From Mucilaginibacter sp. (GTDB taxonomy: Bacteria > Bacteroidota > Bacteroidia > Sphingobacteriales > Sphingobacteriaceae), in contig JAQBNY010000079.1 in the NCBI GenBank assembly GCA_028288315.1, positions 1-9,846 on the forward strand: 9,846 nt of DNA, read 5' to 3'. The translations under genes and the position numbers were made by a program. Below, one piece after another: positions 1-7,000 of this stretch (the first letter of the stretch is position 1; the number at the start of each line of letters is the position of its first letter). The notes beneath the pieces were generated by a model, which was not told the origin of the DNA, made no database searches, and worked only from the letters and a program-made list of their open reading frames with translations.

Positions 1-1
1 G

Positions 2-748
2 CCAGAAGCTTACATGTTTAATACCGGTAAAAAAGAATGGCAAACATTTGATAAATGGCCTTCGCCTGCTGCAACACACCAAAAATTGTATTTAAGCAAT
101 GATGGTAAACTGGCTAACACACAGCCATCAGCTGCCGGCACCACCACTTTTGTAAGTGACCCGCTTAAACCGGTACCTTATACCGAAGATAATACCACCA
201 CAATGGGCTTTACCCCGCACAACTACATGAGCGAGGATCAACGTTTTGCAGGCCGCAGAACTGATGTATTGGTTTTCCAGAGTGATGCTTTAACCGATGA
301 TGTTACCTTGGGCGGCGAGATAATGGCTAACCTAAAAGTAGCAACTACCGGCACCGATGCAGATTGGATTGTTAAACTGATAGACGTTTACCCTCCGGAT
401 GAGCAAAACAACGCCTACATGCCTAACAAAAACATCATCCTGAGCAACTACCAGCAAATGGTACGCTCTGAGATAATGCCGGCGCGTTTCCGTAATGGTT
501 TTGAAAAACCTGCACCAATGATAGCTAATCAAAAAACTGATGTAAACTTCCGCCTGCAGGATGTATTGCATACCTTTAAAAAAGGTCATCGTATTATGAT
601 ACAGGTGCAAAGCACGGCATTCCCGCTGTTTGCTCGTAATCCGCAAAAATTTGTAGAGAACCCATATAAAGCAAATGAAAGCGACTACATTAAAGCAACA
701 CACACTGTATATAACGACAGCTTTATTGATGTAGAAGTATTGAAATAG
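2..748 (+). CDS. CocE/NonD family hydrolase (X-Pro dipeptidyl-peptidase / alpha-amino acid ester hydrolase type), C-terminal part
   Basis: This is the last 248 residues of a gene that begins before the window. The reading frame is open to base 2 and reads PEAY just before the first visible ATG at 14, so that ATG is internal, not the start. What is visible matches the C-terminal jelly-roll domain of X-Pro dipeptidyl-peptidase-like hydrolases (PF08530 type): a lead-in with FNTGKKEWQTFDKWP, then SDPLKPVPY, EDQRFAGRRTDVLVFQSD, and TGTDADWIVKLIDVYP. That set of motifs is closest to the alpha-amino acid ester hydrolases, which hydrolyse or transfer amino acid esters and amides with a Ser-Asp-His triad. 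The alpha/beta-hydrolase core with the triad lies upstream and cannot be checked, nor can any signal peptide. It ends in TAG, 34 bases before a strong terminator, so it is the last gene of its transcript. Family is secure; exact substrate is not. Confidence 0.88.
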   Translation, partial: PEAYMFNTGKKEWQTFDKWPSPAATHQKLYLSNDGKLANTQPSAAGTTTFVSDPLKPVPYTEDNTTTMGFTPHNYMSEDQRFAGRRTDVLVFQSDALTDDVTLGGEIMANLKVATTGTDADWIVKLIDVYPPDEQNNAYMPNKNIILSNYQQMVRSEIMPARFRNGFEKPAPMIANQKTDVNFRLQDVLHTFKKGHRIMIQVQSTAFPLFARNPQKFVENPYKANESDYIKATHTVYNDSFIDVEVLK

Positions 749-782
749 AGATTAACGGTTGGTTATTAATAGTTACCATAAC

Positions 783-826
783 AAAAAGAAAATGGGTTGA
801 GGGCTTTCTCAACCCATTTTCTTTTT
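783..826. terminator. Rho-independent terminator, 19-bp perfect stem
   Basis: The arms 783-801 and 808-826 are perfectly complementary over 19 bp with a six-base loop (ggcttt). The stem has a GGGTTGA/TCAACCC core, an A-rich left flank and a T-run at 822-826, so it should work in both directions. It ends the hydrolase transcript. It also shows that the TTG-started extension of the next reading frame back to 797, inside this hairpin, is not translated. Confidence 0.9.
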
Positions 827-853
827 AATTTTACAGCTCTTATTAAAATTCAA

Positions 854-2518
854 ATGAAATTATACCATAAGCTATTAAGCCTTACATTTTTTATAGCTCT
901 GCCAGTTATTACTTTTGCCCAGCTTGGCGCCAAAAAGGAAGTATTTACGCGTGCCGACACCTTGCGTGGGTCGTTAACTTCCCCCTTGCGTATCTGTTAC
1001 GATATTAACTATTACCACCTTGATGTGAAGTTTGATATTGACAACAAATTCATTAGCGGAAATGTATTGTTCAAGTTTACTGCCGAGCAGGATTTTACCC
1101 GGCTTCAGTTTGATCTGTTCTCTAATTTAAAGCTTGAGAAGATTGTTTACAAAGGCAAAGAGCTCCCTTATACCCGCGAGTTTAACGCAGTATTCGTAAC
1201 CTTTCCGCAGGCTATCACCAAGGGCAGCAAGGATCAGTTTACGGTATATTATTCAGGCAACCCGGTTATTGCTAAAAGAGCGCCATGGGATGGAGGTGTT
1301 GAATACCATGTAGATTCGTTGGGGCATAATTGGGTATCAACCGCATGCCAGGGAATGGGTGCAAGCGTATGGTGGCCCACAAAAGATCAACAGGCAGATG
1401 AAGTAGACAGCGCCTTAATCAGCATCAGCGTACCTAAAGGGTTAAAGGATGTATCAAATGGCAGGCTGCGTAAAATTACCCAGCTAAAAGATGGCTATAC
1501 CCGGTTTGATTGGTTTGTTTCGCAACCCATCAATAATTATAACATTGAGGCCAACATTGGCGACTACGTCCACATAACCGATACCTACATGGGCGAAAAA
1601 GGTAAGTTAACCTTAGACTACTGGCCCCTTAGTTATAACGTTGCCAAAGCCAAAAAGCAATTTGATAAGAATGTTAAGCCAATGCTGAAAGCTTTTGAGC
1701 ACTGGTTTGGCCCCTATCCTTTTTATGAGGATGGTTATAAACTGATAGAAACCCATCACTTAGGTATGGAGCACCAAAGCGGAGTTGCTTATGGTAATCA
1801 TTACGGTAACGGCTACCTGGGTCGCGACATGTCTGGCACGGGTTGGGGATTAAAGTGGGATTTTATTGTGGTACACGAGAGTGGGCACGAGTGGTTTGGA
1901 AATAACATTACCTCAAAAGATTTGGCTGATATGTGGATACATGAAAGCTTTACCAATTACAGCGAATCGCTGTTTATTGAATCTATATGGGGTAAACAAG
2001 CCGGGCAGGAATATGTGCATGGTACCCGTATGGCTATCCAAAATGATAGTCCTATTATTGCTCCGTATGGGGTAAACAAAGAAGGTTCAGGCGATATGTA
2101 TTGCAAAGGCGGCAACATGCTGAACATAATACGCACCATTATTAACGATGATGAAAAATGGCGTAATATTTTGCGGGGCTTAAACAAAACCTTTTACCAT
2201 CAAACGGTTACCTATGAGCAGGTTGTAAATTATATTAACCAGCAAAGCGGTAAAAACCTTACTCAGGTATTTGATCAGTATTTAAAATATAAAAGCATTC
2301 CAACACTTGAGTTTATGACTTTACATGGTGAGTTAATGTGCCGCTGGATAGCCAATGCACCTAACTTTAACATGCCTGTGAAAGTAAGAATAAAAGGTGG
2401 TGAGTATAAATTCATTACTCCGGGAACCCGCTTTTCACCGGTAAATATTGATGGTGCTACCAAGGACAATGTAGAGGTAGATACATTTAACTATTACATA
2501 GGAGTACTGGTAGATTAA
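854..2518 (+). CDS. Secreted M1 family zinc metallopeptidase (aminopeptidase), short form
   Basis: This 554-residue protein is a gluzincin aminopeptidase that should remove N-terminal residues from peptides outside the cytoplasm. Residues 1-23 form a signal peptide (MKLYHK, a hydrophobic stretch, then FAQ). An N-terminal beta domain (about 35-230) precedes the catalytic domain. The zinc site is HESGH at 341-345 with the third ligand E364 in the usual WIHES context, and Y416 in MYCKGGNML fits the transition-state tyrosine. The substrate-binding GxMEN motif appears as GMEH at 304-307. Classical M1 enzymes have 600-900 residues; this one ends soon after a short helical region and a beta-rich tail, so it lacks the large C-terminal helical domain. 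Such short forms occur in Bacteroidota. The start is the ATG at 854, because it begins a good signal peptide and the earlier TTG lies inside the terminator. A weak -7-like TAATTTTA at 826-833 could drive it. Confidence 0.93.
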   Translation: MKLYHKLLSLTFFIALPVITFAQLGAKKEVFTRADTLRGSLTSPLRICYDINYYHLDVKFDIDNKFISGNVLFKFTAEQDFTRLQFDLFSNLKLEKIVYKGKELPYTREFNAVFVTFPQAITKGSKDQFTVYYSGNPVIAKRAPWDGGVEYHVDSLGHNWVSTACQGMGASVWWPTKDQQADEVDSALISISVPKGLKDVSNGRLRKITQLKDGYTRFDWFVSQPINNYNIEANIGDYVHITDTYMGEKGKLTLDYWPLSYNVAKAKKQFDKNVKPMLKAFEHWFGPYPFYEDGYKLIETHHLGMEHQSGVAYGNHYGNGYLGRDMSGTGWGLKWDFIVVHESGHEWFGNNITSKDLADMWIHESFTNYSESLFIESIWGKQAGQEYVHGTRMAIQNDSPIIAPYGVNKEGSGDMYCKGGNMLNIIRTIINDDEKWRNILRGLNKTFYHQTVTYEQVVNYINQQSGKNLTQVFDQYLKYKSIPTLEFMTLHGELMCRWIANAPNFNMPVKVRIKGGEYKFITPGTRFSPVNIDGATKDNVEVDTFNYYIGVLVD

Positions 2519-2534
2519 GAGAACTTAACCACTG

Positions 2535-2635
2535 TGTCATTGCGAGGAGGAACGACGAAGCAATCTCGTCGTTAATGTATGAACGGGCTTTGCATGCAAC
2601 TAGATTGCCGCGTCGCTACGCTCCTCGCAATGACA
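2535..2635. repeat. Palindromic intergenic repeat (REP/MITE-like), 101 bp
   Basis: The outer 15 bases (2535-2549, tgtcattgcgaggag) are a perfect inverted copy of 2621-2635. The inner ends match too: gcaatct at 2560-2566 against agattgc at 2602-2608, with a CGACG-type block between them in both arms that differs by a few bases and a 2-base length change. The 35-base centre (2567-2601) is not symmetric. It carries no reading frame of note. From memory, repeats with a core like cattgcgagg...gcaatc are scattered in many Bacteroidota genomes, so this is probably one member of a dispersed non-coding family. In RNA it would fold into a long hairpin just after the peptidase gene and could end or protect that transcript. 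Confidence 0.82.
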
Positions 2636-2666
2636 TTTGGAGAGATCTGGTTTAAAAATAATTTTC
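2636..2666 (+). promoter_or_regulatory. Candidate Bacteroidota-type promoter for the DUF2807 gene
   Basis: TTTG at 2636-2639 is followed after 19 bases by TAATTTTC at 2659-2666, which matches TAnnTTTG except for the last base. The spacing fits the -33/-7 elements of the Bacteroidota primary sigma factor. Transcription would begin about 50 bases before the ATG at 2722. The -33 element directly abuts the right end of the palindromic repeat. Confidence 0.35.
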
Positions 2667-2721
2667 AAAAGAATGCAACCTACCTGATCCAATGTGCGTC
2701 TTATCAGAAAACTAACAAACC

Positions 2722-3444
2722 ATGAAATCAGTAAAGAAACTTATAATGGCTGCCTTACTTGTTGCCATTAGCAGCTTTTCGTTCGCGAAGGTTAACATAG
2801 CAAAAGCTTTTGATTCAGAAGACCGCCACCTATCAGGCTTTAACGCGGTTAGCGTTGCCGGTTCATTTGATGTATATATTACCCAGGGATCAACCGAATC
2901 TGTAAAGGTTGAGGCACCGTCTGATGTAATTGACCGTATTGTTACCGAAGTTGAGGGTGGGGTTTTAAAAATCTATACCAAAAACAACAAGGGCTTTAAC
3001 TGGAACTGGGGCAATAAAAAGATGATTGTTTATGTATCAATAAAAGATGCAAACGCTGTTAGTCTTTCAGGTTCAGGTGATGTTTATTTTAAAAATGGAT
3101 TAAGAGCCCCTTCATTAAAGCTAAAACTTACCGGCTCAGGTGATCTTACCGGCAAGGTTGATGTAAAATCACTGGAAAGCAGCATATCCGGTTCAGGCGA
3201 TATTACTGTAAGCGGCCATGCAGAAAATTCATCTGTTAGTGTTGTAGGTTCAGGTGATTTTACCGGTCAAAATTTAACTACTACTAACACTACAGTTAAA
3301 GTTGCAGGATCAGGTGATGCAAAAGTGAACGCAGCAGATAAAATTGAGGCTTCGGTAGTAGGCTCGGGCGATGTACATTATACAGGTGCAGCCAAAAATA
3401 TATCAAGCTCAAAGGCAGGCAGCGGCAGCGTTAGCAGAATGTAA
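2722..3444 (+). CDS. Exported DUF2807 family protein (head GIN domain), GSGD beta-solenoid
   Basis: This 240-residue protein has a clear signal peptide (residues 1-22, ending SFSFA) and no later membrane segment, so it should be released to the periplasm or beyond. After a short linker, residues about 37-225 match the DUF2807 / putative auto-transporter adhesin head GIN domain (PF10988). GSGD occurs at 117, 138, 157, 176, 196 and 214, with GSGS at 233: steps of 21, 19, 19, 20, 18 and 19 residues. This is the pattern of a right-handed beta-solenoid with one turn per repeat. Residues 90-100 are rich in W, N and G. The family is abundant in Bacteroidota; despite its name it has no autotransporter barrel here, and its molecular role is not established. 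The ATG at 2722 is chosen because it opens the signal peptide; the leader is A-rich and lacks a Shine-Dalgarno sequence. The gene stands alone, ended by the hairpins at 3446-3513. Confidence 0.9.
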   Translation: MKSVKKLIMAALLVAISSFSFAKVNIAKAFDSEDRHLSGFNAVSVAGSFDVYITQGSTESVKVEAPSDVIDRIVTEVEGGVLKIYTKNNKGFNWNWGNKKMIVYVSIKDANAVSLSGSGDVYFKNGLRAPSLKLKLTGSGDLTGKVDVKSLESSISGSGDITVSGHAENSSVSVVGSGDFTGQNLTTTNTTVKVAGSGDAKVNAADKIEASVVGSGDVHYTGAAKNISSSKAGSGSVSRM

Positions 3445-3445
3445 T

Positions 3446-3480
3446 TTTAGCTGAAATCTGTTAAACAGCTTTCAGCTAAA
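3446..3480 (+). terminator. Hairpin immediately after the DUF2807 gene
   Basis: The 11-base arms 3446-3456 (tttagctgaaa) and 3470-3480 are perfect inverted copies, with a possible small inner stem (ctg/cag) in the loop. It starts one base after the stop codon. It lacks a T-run on the + side, so it is more likely a 3'-end stabilising hairpin or a helper to the next terminator than a terminator by itself. Confidence 0.5.
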
Positions 3481-3481
3481 C

Positions 3482-3513
3482 AAAAAGAGCCCCGGTAAAC
3501 CGGGGCCCTTTTT
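3482..3513. terminator. Bidirectional Rho-independent terminator between convergent genes
   Basis: A GC-rich stem, gccccgg at 3489-3495 with ccggggc at 3500-3506, closes a TAAA loop. An A-run (3482-3486) lies on one side and a T-run (3509-3513) on the other, so transcripts from either strand end in a U-run. It serves the DUF2807 gene from the left and trxA, which ends at 3530, from the right. Confidence 0.9.
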
Positions 3514-3529
3514 ATTATATGTGTTGTGC

Positions 3530-3850
3530 TTATGCTAATTGCTTAGCTAATTTATCAGCCAATACTGATTTTGGAACTGCACCTATTTGTTTGTCAACTA
3601 TCTCGCCGTTCTTAAAGAACAATAAAGCTGGGATATTACGAATGCCAAACTTCATAGATATGCCTGGATTGTTGTCAACGTTTACTTTACCTACAACGGC
3701 TTGACCATCGTATTCTTTAGCAATCTCTTCTACTACCGGACCAACCATCCTACACGGACCGCACCATTCTGCCCAAAAATCAACAAGTACAGGTTTATCT
3801 GATTTAAGAACAAGTTCTTCAAAGTTTGCATCAGTTATTTCTAAAGCCAT
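3530..3850 (-). CDS. trxA: Thioredoxin
   Basis: This 106-residue protein is a classical small thioredoxin, the cytoplasmic thiol-disulfide reductant recycled by thioredoxin reductase. The active site WCGPC lies at residues 29-33 within FWAEWCGPCRM, with the buried acidic residue D24 just before it. The cis-proline P74 is in RNIPALLFF, and the conserved KVNVDNNP and FFKNGEIVDKQIGA segments are present. Length is normal for the family (E. coli TrxA has about 109 residues). The start is ATG at 3850 (MALEITD). An in-frame ATG further up at 3919 would add 23 residues unlike any thioredoxin and would place the likely promoter inside the gene. There is no signal peptide. The gene has its own promoter and a shared bidirectional terminator, so it is probably monocistronic. 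Other residues typical of membrane-anchored or TlpA-like thioredoxins are absent. Confidence 0.97.
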   Translation of the reverse strand: MALEITDANFEELVLKSDKPVLVDFWAEWCGPCRMVGPVVEEIAKEYDGQAVVGKVNVDNNPGISMKFGIRNIPALLFFKNGEIVDKQIGAVPKSVLADKLAKQLA

Positions 3851-3877
3851 GATATTATTTTTTAAATTTTTAGTGTA

Positions 3878-3910
3878 CAAATATATACTATTCAAATAGC
3901 TTGCCACAAA
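3878..3910 (-). promoter_or_regulatory. Bacteroidota-type promoter of trxA
   Basis: Read on the minus strand, TATATTTG (3885-3878) is a perfect TAnnTTTG -7 element. TTTG at 3910-3907 lies 21 bases upstream as the -33 element. Transcription would start about 20-25 bases before the ATG at 3850. This supports the short form of thioredoxin. Confidence 0.65.
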
Positions 3911-3914
3911 TACC

Positions 3915-3928
3915 CACATGACAATGTG
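3915..3928. repeat. Small inverted repeat upstream of the trxA promoter
   Basis: cacat (3915-3919) and atgtg (3924-3928) are inverted copies around a 4-base spacer, lying five bases upstream of the trxA -33 element. The block caatgtg at 3922-3928 recurs at 3942-3948, exactly 20 bp (about two helical turns) away. This could be an operator, but the match is short and no regulator is identified. Confidence 0.3.
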
Positions 3929-3944
3929 ACAATTATATTATCAA

Positions 3945-3953
3945 TGTGGATAA
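3945..3953 (-). promoter_or_regulatory. Perfect match to the DnaA-box consensus
   Basis: On the minus strand these nine bases read TTATCCACA, the strongest form of the DnaA box. It lies in the AT-rich spacer between dnaE and trxA. A weak second match (7 of 9, atacccaca) lies at 3910-3918 on the + strand. One strong box is too few for an origin, but it could affect trxA transcription, or it may be chance: roughly a one-in-ten event for a window of this size. Confidence 0.4.
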
Positions 3954-4023
3954 TAATGACAGATGTTAAATAATATTGGCTTTAAAGAATTATAAAGTCG
4001 ACATATCTCGAAACCTAATAAGC

Positions 4024-7000
4024 TTACAATAACACCGCCTGTGTATTCGTCAAGCTATAAATCTCGGCCATCAGGTCATCACTTGGGCTTACCCGGTATG
4101 ATTTAGAGGCCAGATCTACATAAATAGATTCCTCCCCATCCTTTACCTTGAATTTGAGCGTACAGCTTTTTGCCGGATACTTTTCGTTATTTGAACTAAT
4201 TATTTGGTGCAGATTATCTAACAACTGGTCGTTTAGCGCCTTTACATCTACACAAACGGTTAATGACTTGGTTAATTTATCCCGCATTTCAGATAACAGG
4301 CTCATGGTAGTTACCCGCATGTCCCAGTTATCTTTTTGTCTGTATTTTTCCTCTATCAATCCTTTTATGTGCAGGAAATAACCTTCAACCATCAGGTTAC
4401 GGAATTTCACGTAATCTTCTCCAAAAAAAGCAAACTCGTAAGATTCATTATAATCCTCTAAAACGAAAGAGCCAAACGGTTTACCCATTTTTGTAAACCG
4501 GTGCTGTACGTTTGCAACAAGGCCACCAATGCAAATTTCTCCGCGCTTACGCAGGTTTGCCAGATTAGCCATAACCTCTTCGCCACCCTCGCCTGAACGG
4601 GCTTTTTGCACGTTTTTTAATTCGCTGATAGTGGTGTTGCAATATTTCTCCAGCTCCAGCTTATAGTTATCAAGCGGGTGGCCGGTTAGGTATATACCAA
4701 TAACTTCTTTCTCGTACTTCAGCTTTTCTATCAGCGGCCATTCTTCTGCTTCGGGCATAGCCGGTTCAGGAATGTATGATGCTACTGAACCGCCAAATAA
4801 CGATGATTGTGAACTATTTTGCGTATTCTGGTAATCGTTACCATACTTAATCAGGCGCTCAACCCCTGTTAAAAGGCCGTTCTCTGTTTTGGCAAAAAAC
4901 TGCGAACGATTTAGCCCAAACTCATCAAAAGCGCCGCCATAAACCAGATTCTCATATGATTTTCTGTTTACCGACCGTGTGTTTGACCGTTGTGCAAAAT
5001 CATAAACGTTTTTATATGGGCCGCGTTCCAGTCGTTCTTCAATAATACTTTCAACCGCTTTATCACCCACGCCTTTTACACCGGTTAATCCAAAACGGAT
5101 CACTCCTTTTTTATTTGGTGCAAACGCCATATCACTCTCGTTAATATCAGGCCCTAACACCTGTACACCCATCCTGCGGCATTCTTCCATAAAGAAGGTG
5201 ATCTTCTCCATGTTGTTTTGGTTATTTAAAACCGCCGCCATATATTCAGCCGGGTAGTGCGCTTTTAAAAAAGCTGTTTGATAGGCCACAAAAGCATAAC
5301 AGGTAGAGTGCGATTTATTGAAAGCGTACTGCGCAAAAGCTTTCCAGTCATTCCATATTTTGGTTAACTTATCTTTAGGATGGCCTTTAGCTATAGCCCC
5401 GTCCATAAACTGGGCTTCCATCTTGTTCAGCACTTCAATTTGCTTTTTACCCATTGCCTTACGCAAAACGTCGGCATCACCTTTACTAAAGCCCGCCAGT
5501 TTTTGCGACAGAAGCATCACCTGCTCCTGATACACGGTAATACCATATGTTTCGCCCAGGTATTCCTCCATATCGGCCAGGTCAAACACTATAGGCTCTA
5601 AACCGTGTTTACGCTTGATAAAGTTAGGAATGTACTCTATCGGGCCCGGGCGGTACAGGGCGTTCATGGCTATCAAATCCTCAAACTTATCGGGCTTAAG
5701 ATCGCGCAGGTACATTTGCATACCGTCACTTTCAAACTGGAACGTACCGTTGGTATCGCCCCGCTGATAAAGCTCGTAAGTTTTCTGATCATCCAGCGGG
5801 ATATAATCTATATCAATTTCAACATTATGATTCTGCTTGATCAGCCTTAGCGCATCCTTAATAATGGTAAGGGTTTTAAGTCCCAAAAAGTCCATCTTAA
5901 TTACACCGGCATCCTCAATTACACGGCCATCATACTGGGTAACCAACAGGTCAGAATCCTTGGCGGTAGCAACCGGCACAATATCCGTTAAATCATAAGG
6001 GGCAATAATAATACCCGCGGCATGCACACCTGTATTACGAACCGATCCTTCCAGCTTTTCAGCCTCCCGAAGCACAATACCTTTCAGATCGGTAGATTTG
6101 TAAATTTGCTGCAGCTCGGGCACCTGCTCAATAGCGGTTTTTAGGTTGATGCCCAATGTATCAGGTACCAGCTTTTTCAGGGCGTTCACATCTGCTAAAG
6201 GCATATCCAATACGCGGCCAACATCCTGTATACTGGTACGGGCAGCCATTGAACCATAAGTGATAATTTGCGCTACCTGATTCTTACCATATTTATCAAC
6301 CACATAGTCAATAACCTTTTGCCGACCGGCATCATCAAAGTCCGTATCAATATCGGGCATTGATTTACGATCGGGGTTAAGGAAACGCTCAAACAGGAGG
6401 TTGTACTTTAATGGGTCGATATTGGTAATACCTGTACAATATGCTACTACTGATCCCGCTGCCGAACCACGGCCGGGACCAATGAATACGCCCATATTAC
6501 GGCCCGCTTTTATAAAGTCGGCAACTATCAAAAAGTATCCTGCAAATCCCATTGTGCGGATGGTAAAAAGCTCAAAGTTTATGCGCTCTTCGGCTTCCGG
6601 ACTAATATCTTTATAACGCTCTTTGGCACCCATAAAGGTGAGGTGCTTTAAATACTCCCACTGGTTAAGGGTATCGGCATCGGGCGTCATGTCGCTATGT
6701 ATCTTAAATTCCGGCGGAATAACATAGTTGGGCAGTAATATATCCCGTTTTAGTTTCAGTACATCAACCTTATCAACTATTTCGCCGGTGTTATCTAACG
6801 CCTCGGGGATATCGCTAAACAGCTTACCCATTTCGGCCTGCGTTTTAAAGTAAAACTGGTCGTTAGTAAAACCAAAACGGTAACCCTTACCGCCTTCTTC
6901 GTCGGTAGCTATTGGGGTGCTTTGTAAATCTCCGGTGTTAACGCAAAGCAAAATATCATGCGCGTTAGAGTCCTGCTGATCTACATAGTGCGAATCATTT

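Noticed and set aside
332..703. Open frame of 123 codons on the minus strand inside the hydrolase gene
   Set aside because: It lies wholly antisense to a well-conserved domain, and its product is Cys/Phe/Tyr-rich and resembles nothing; it is a shadow of the real coding strand.
826..833. TAATTTTA as a -7 element for the M1 peptidase
   Set aside because: It is one base off consensus, overlaps the terminator T-run and has no good -33 element, so it is not listed as a promoter.
797..853. N-terminal extension of the M1 peptidase from a TTG at 797
   Set aside because: The TTG lies inside the perfect terminator hairpin, and the ATG at 854 begins a normal signal peptide.
3070..3435. Repeated ggttcaggtgat-like DNA blocks as a CRISPR or minisatellite
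   Set aside because: They encode the GSGD motifs in one frame, the copies are divergent, and the segments between them are coding sequence, not spacers.
3851..3919. N-terminal extension of thioredoxin from an ATG (minus strand) at 3919
   Set aside because: The added 23 residues are not thioredoxin-like, and a perfect TAnnTTTG promoter element lies within the stretch.
3851..4023. Replication origin between trxA and dnaE
   Set aside because: Only one strong DnaA box is present, with no box cluster and no dnaA/dnaN neighbours; not enough for an oriC call.
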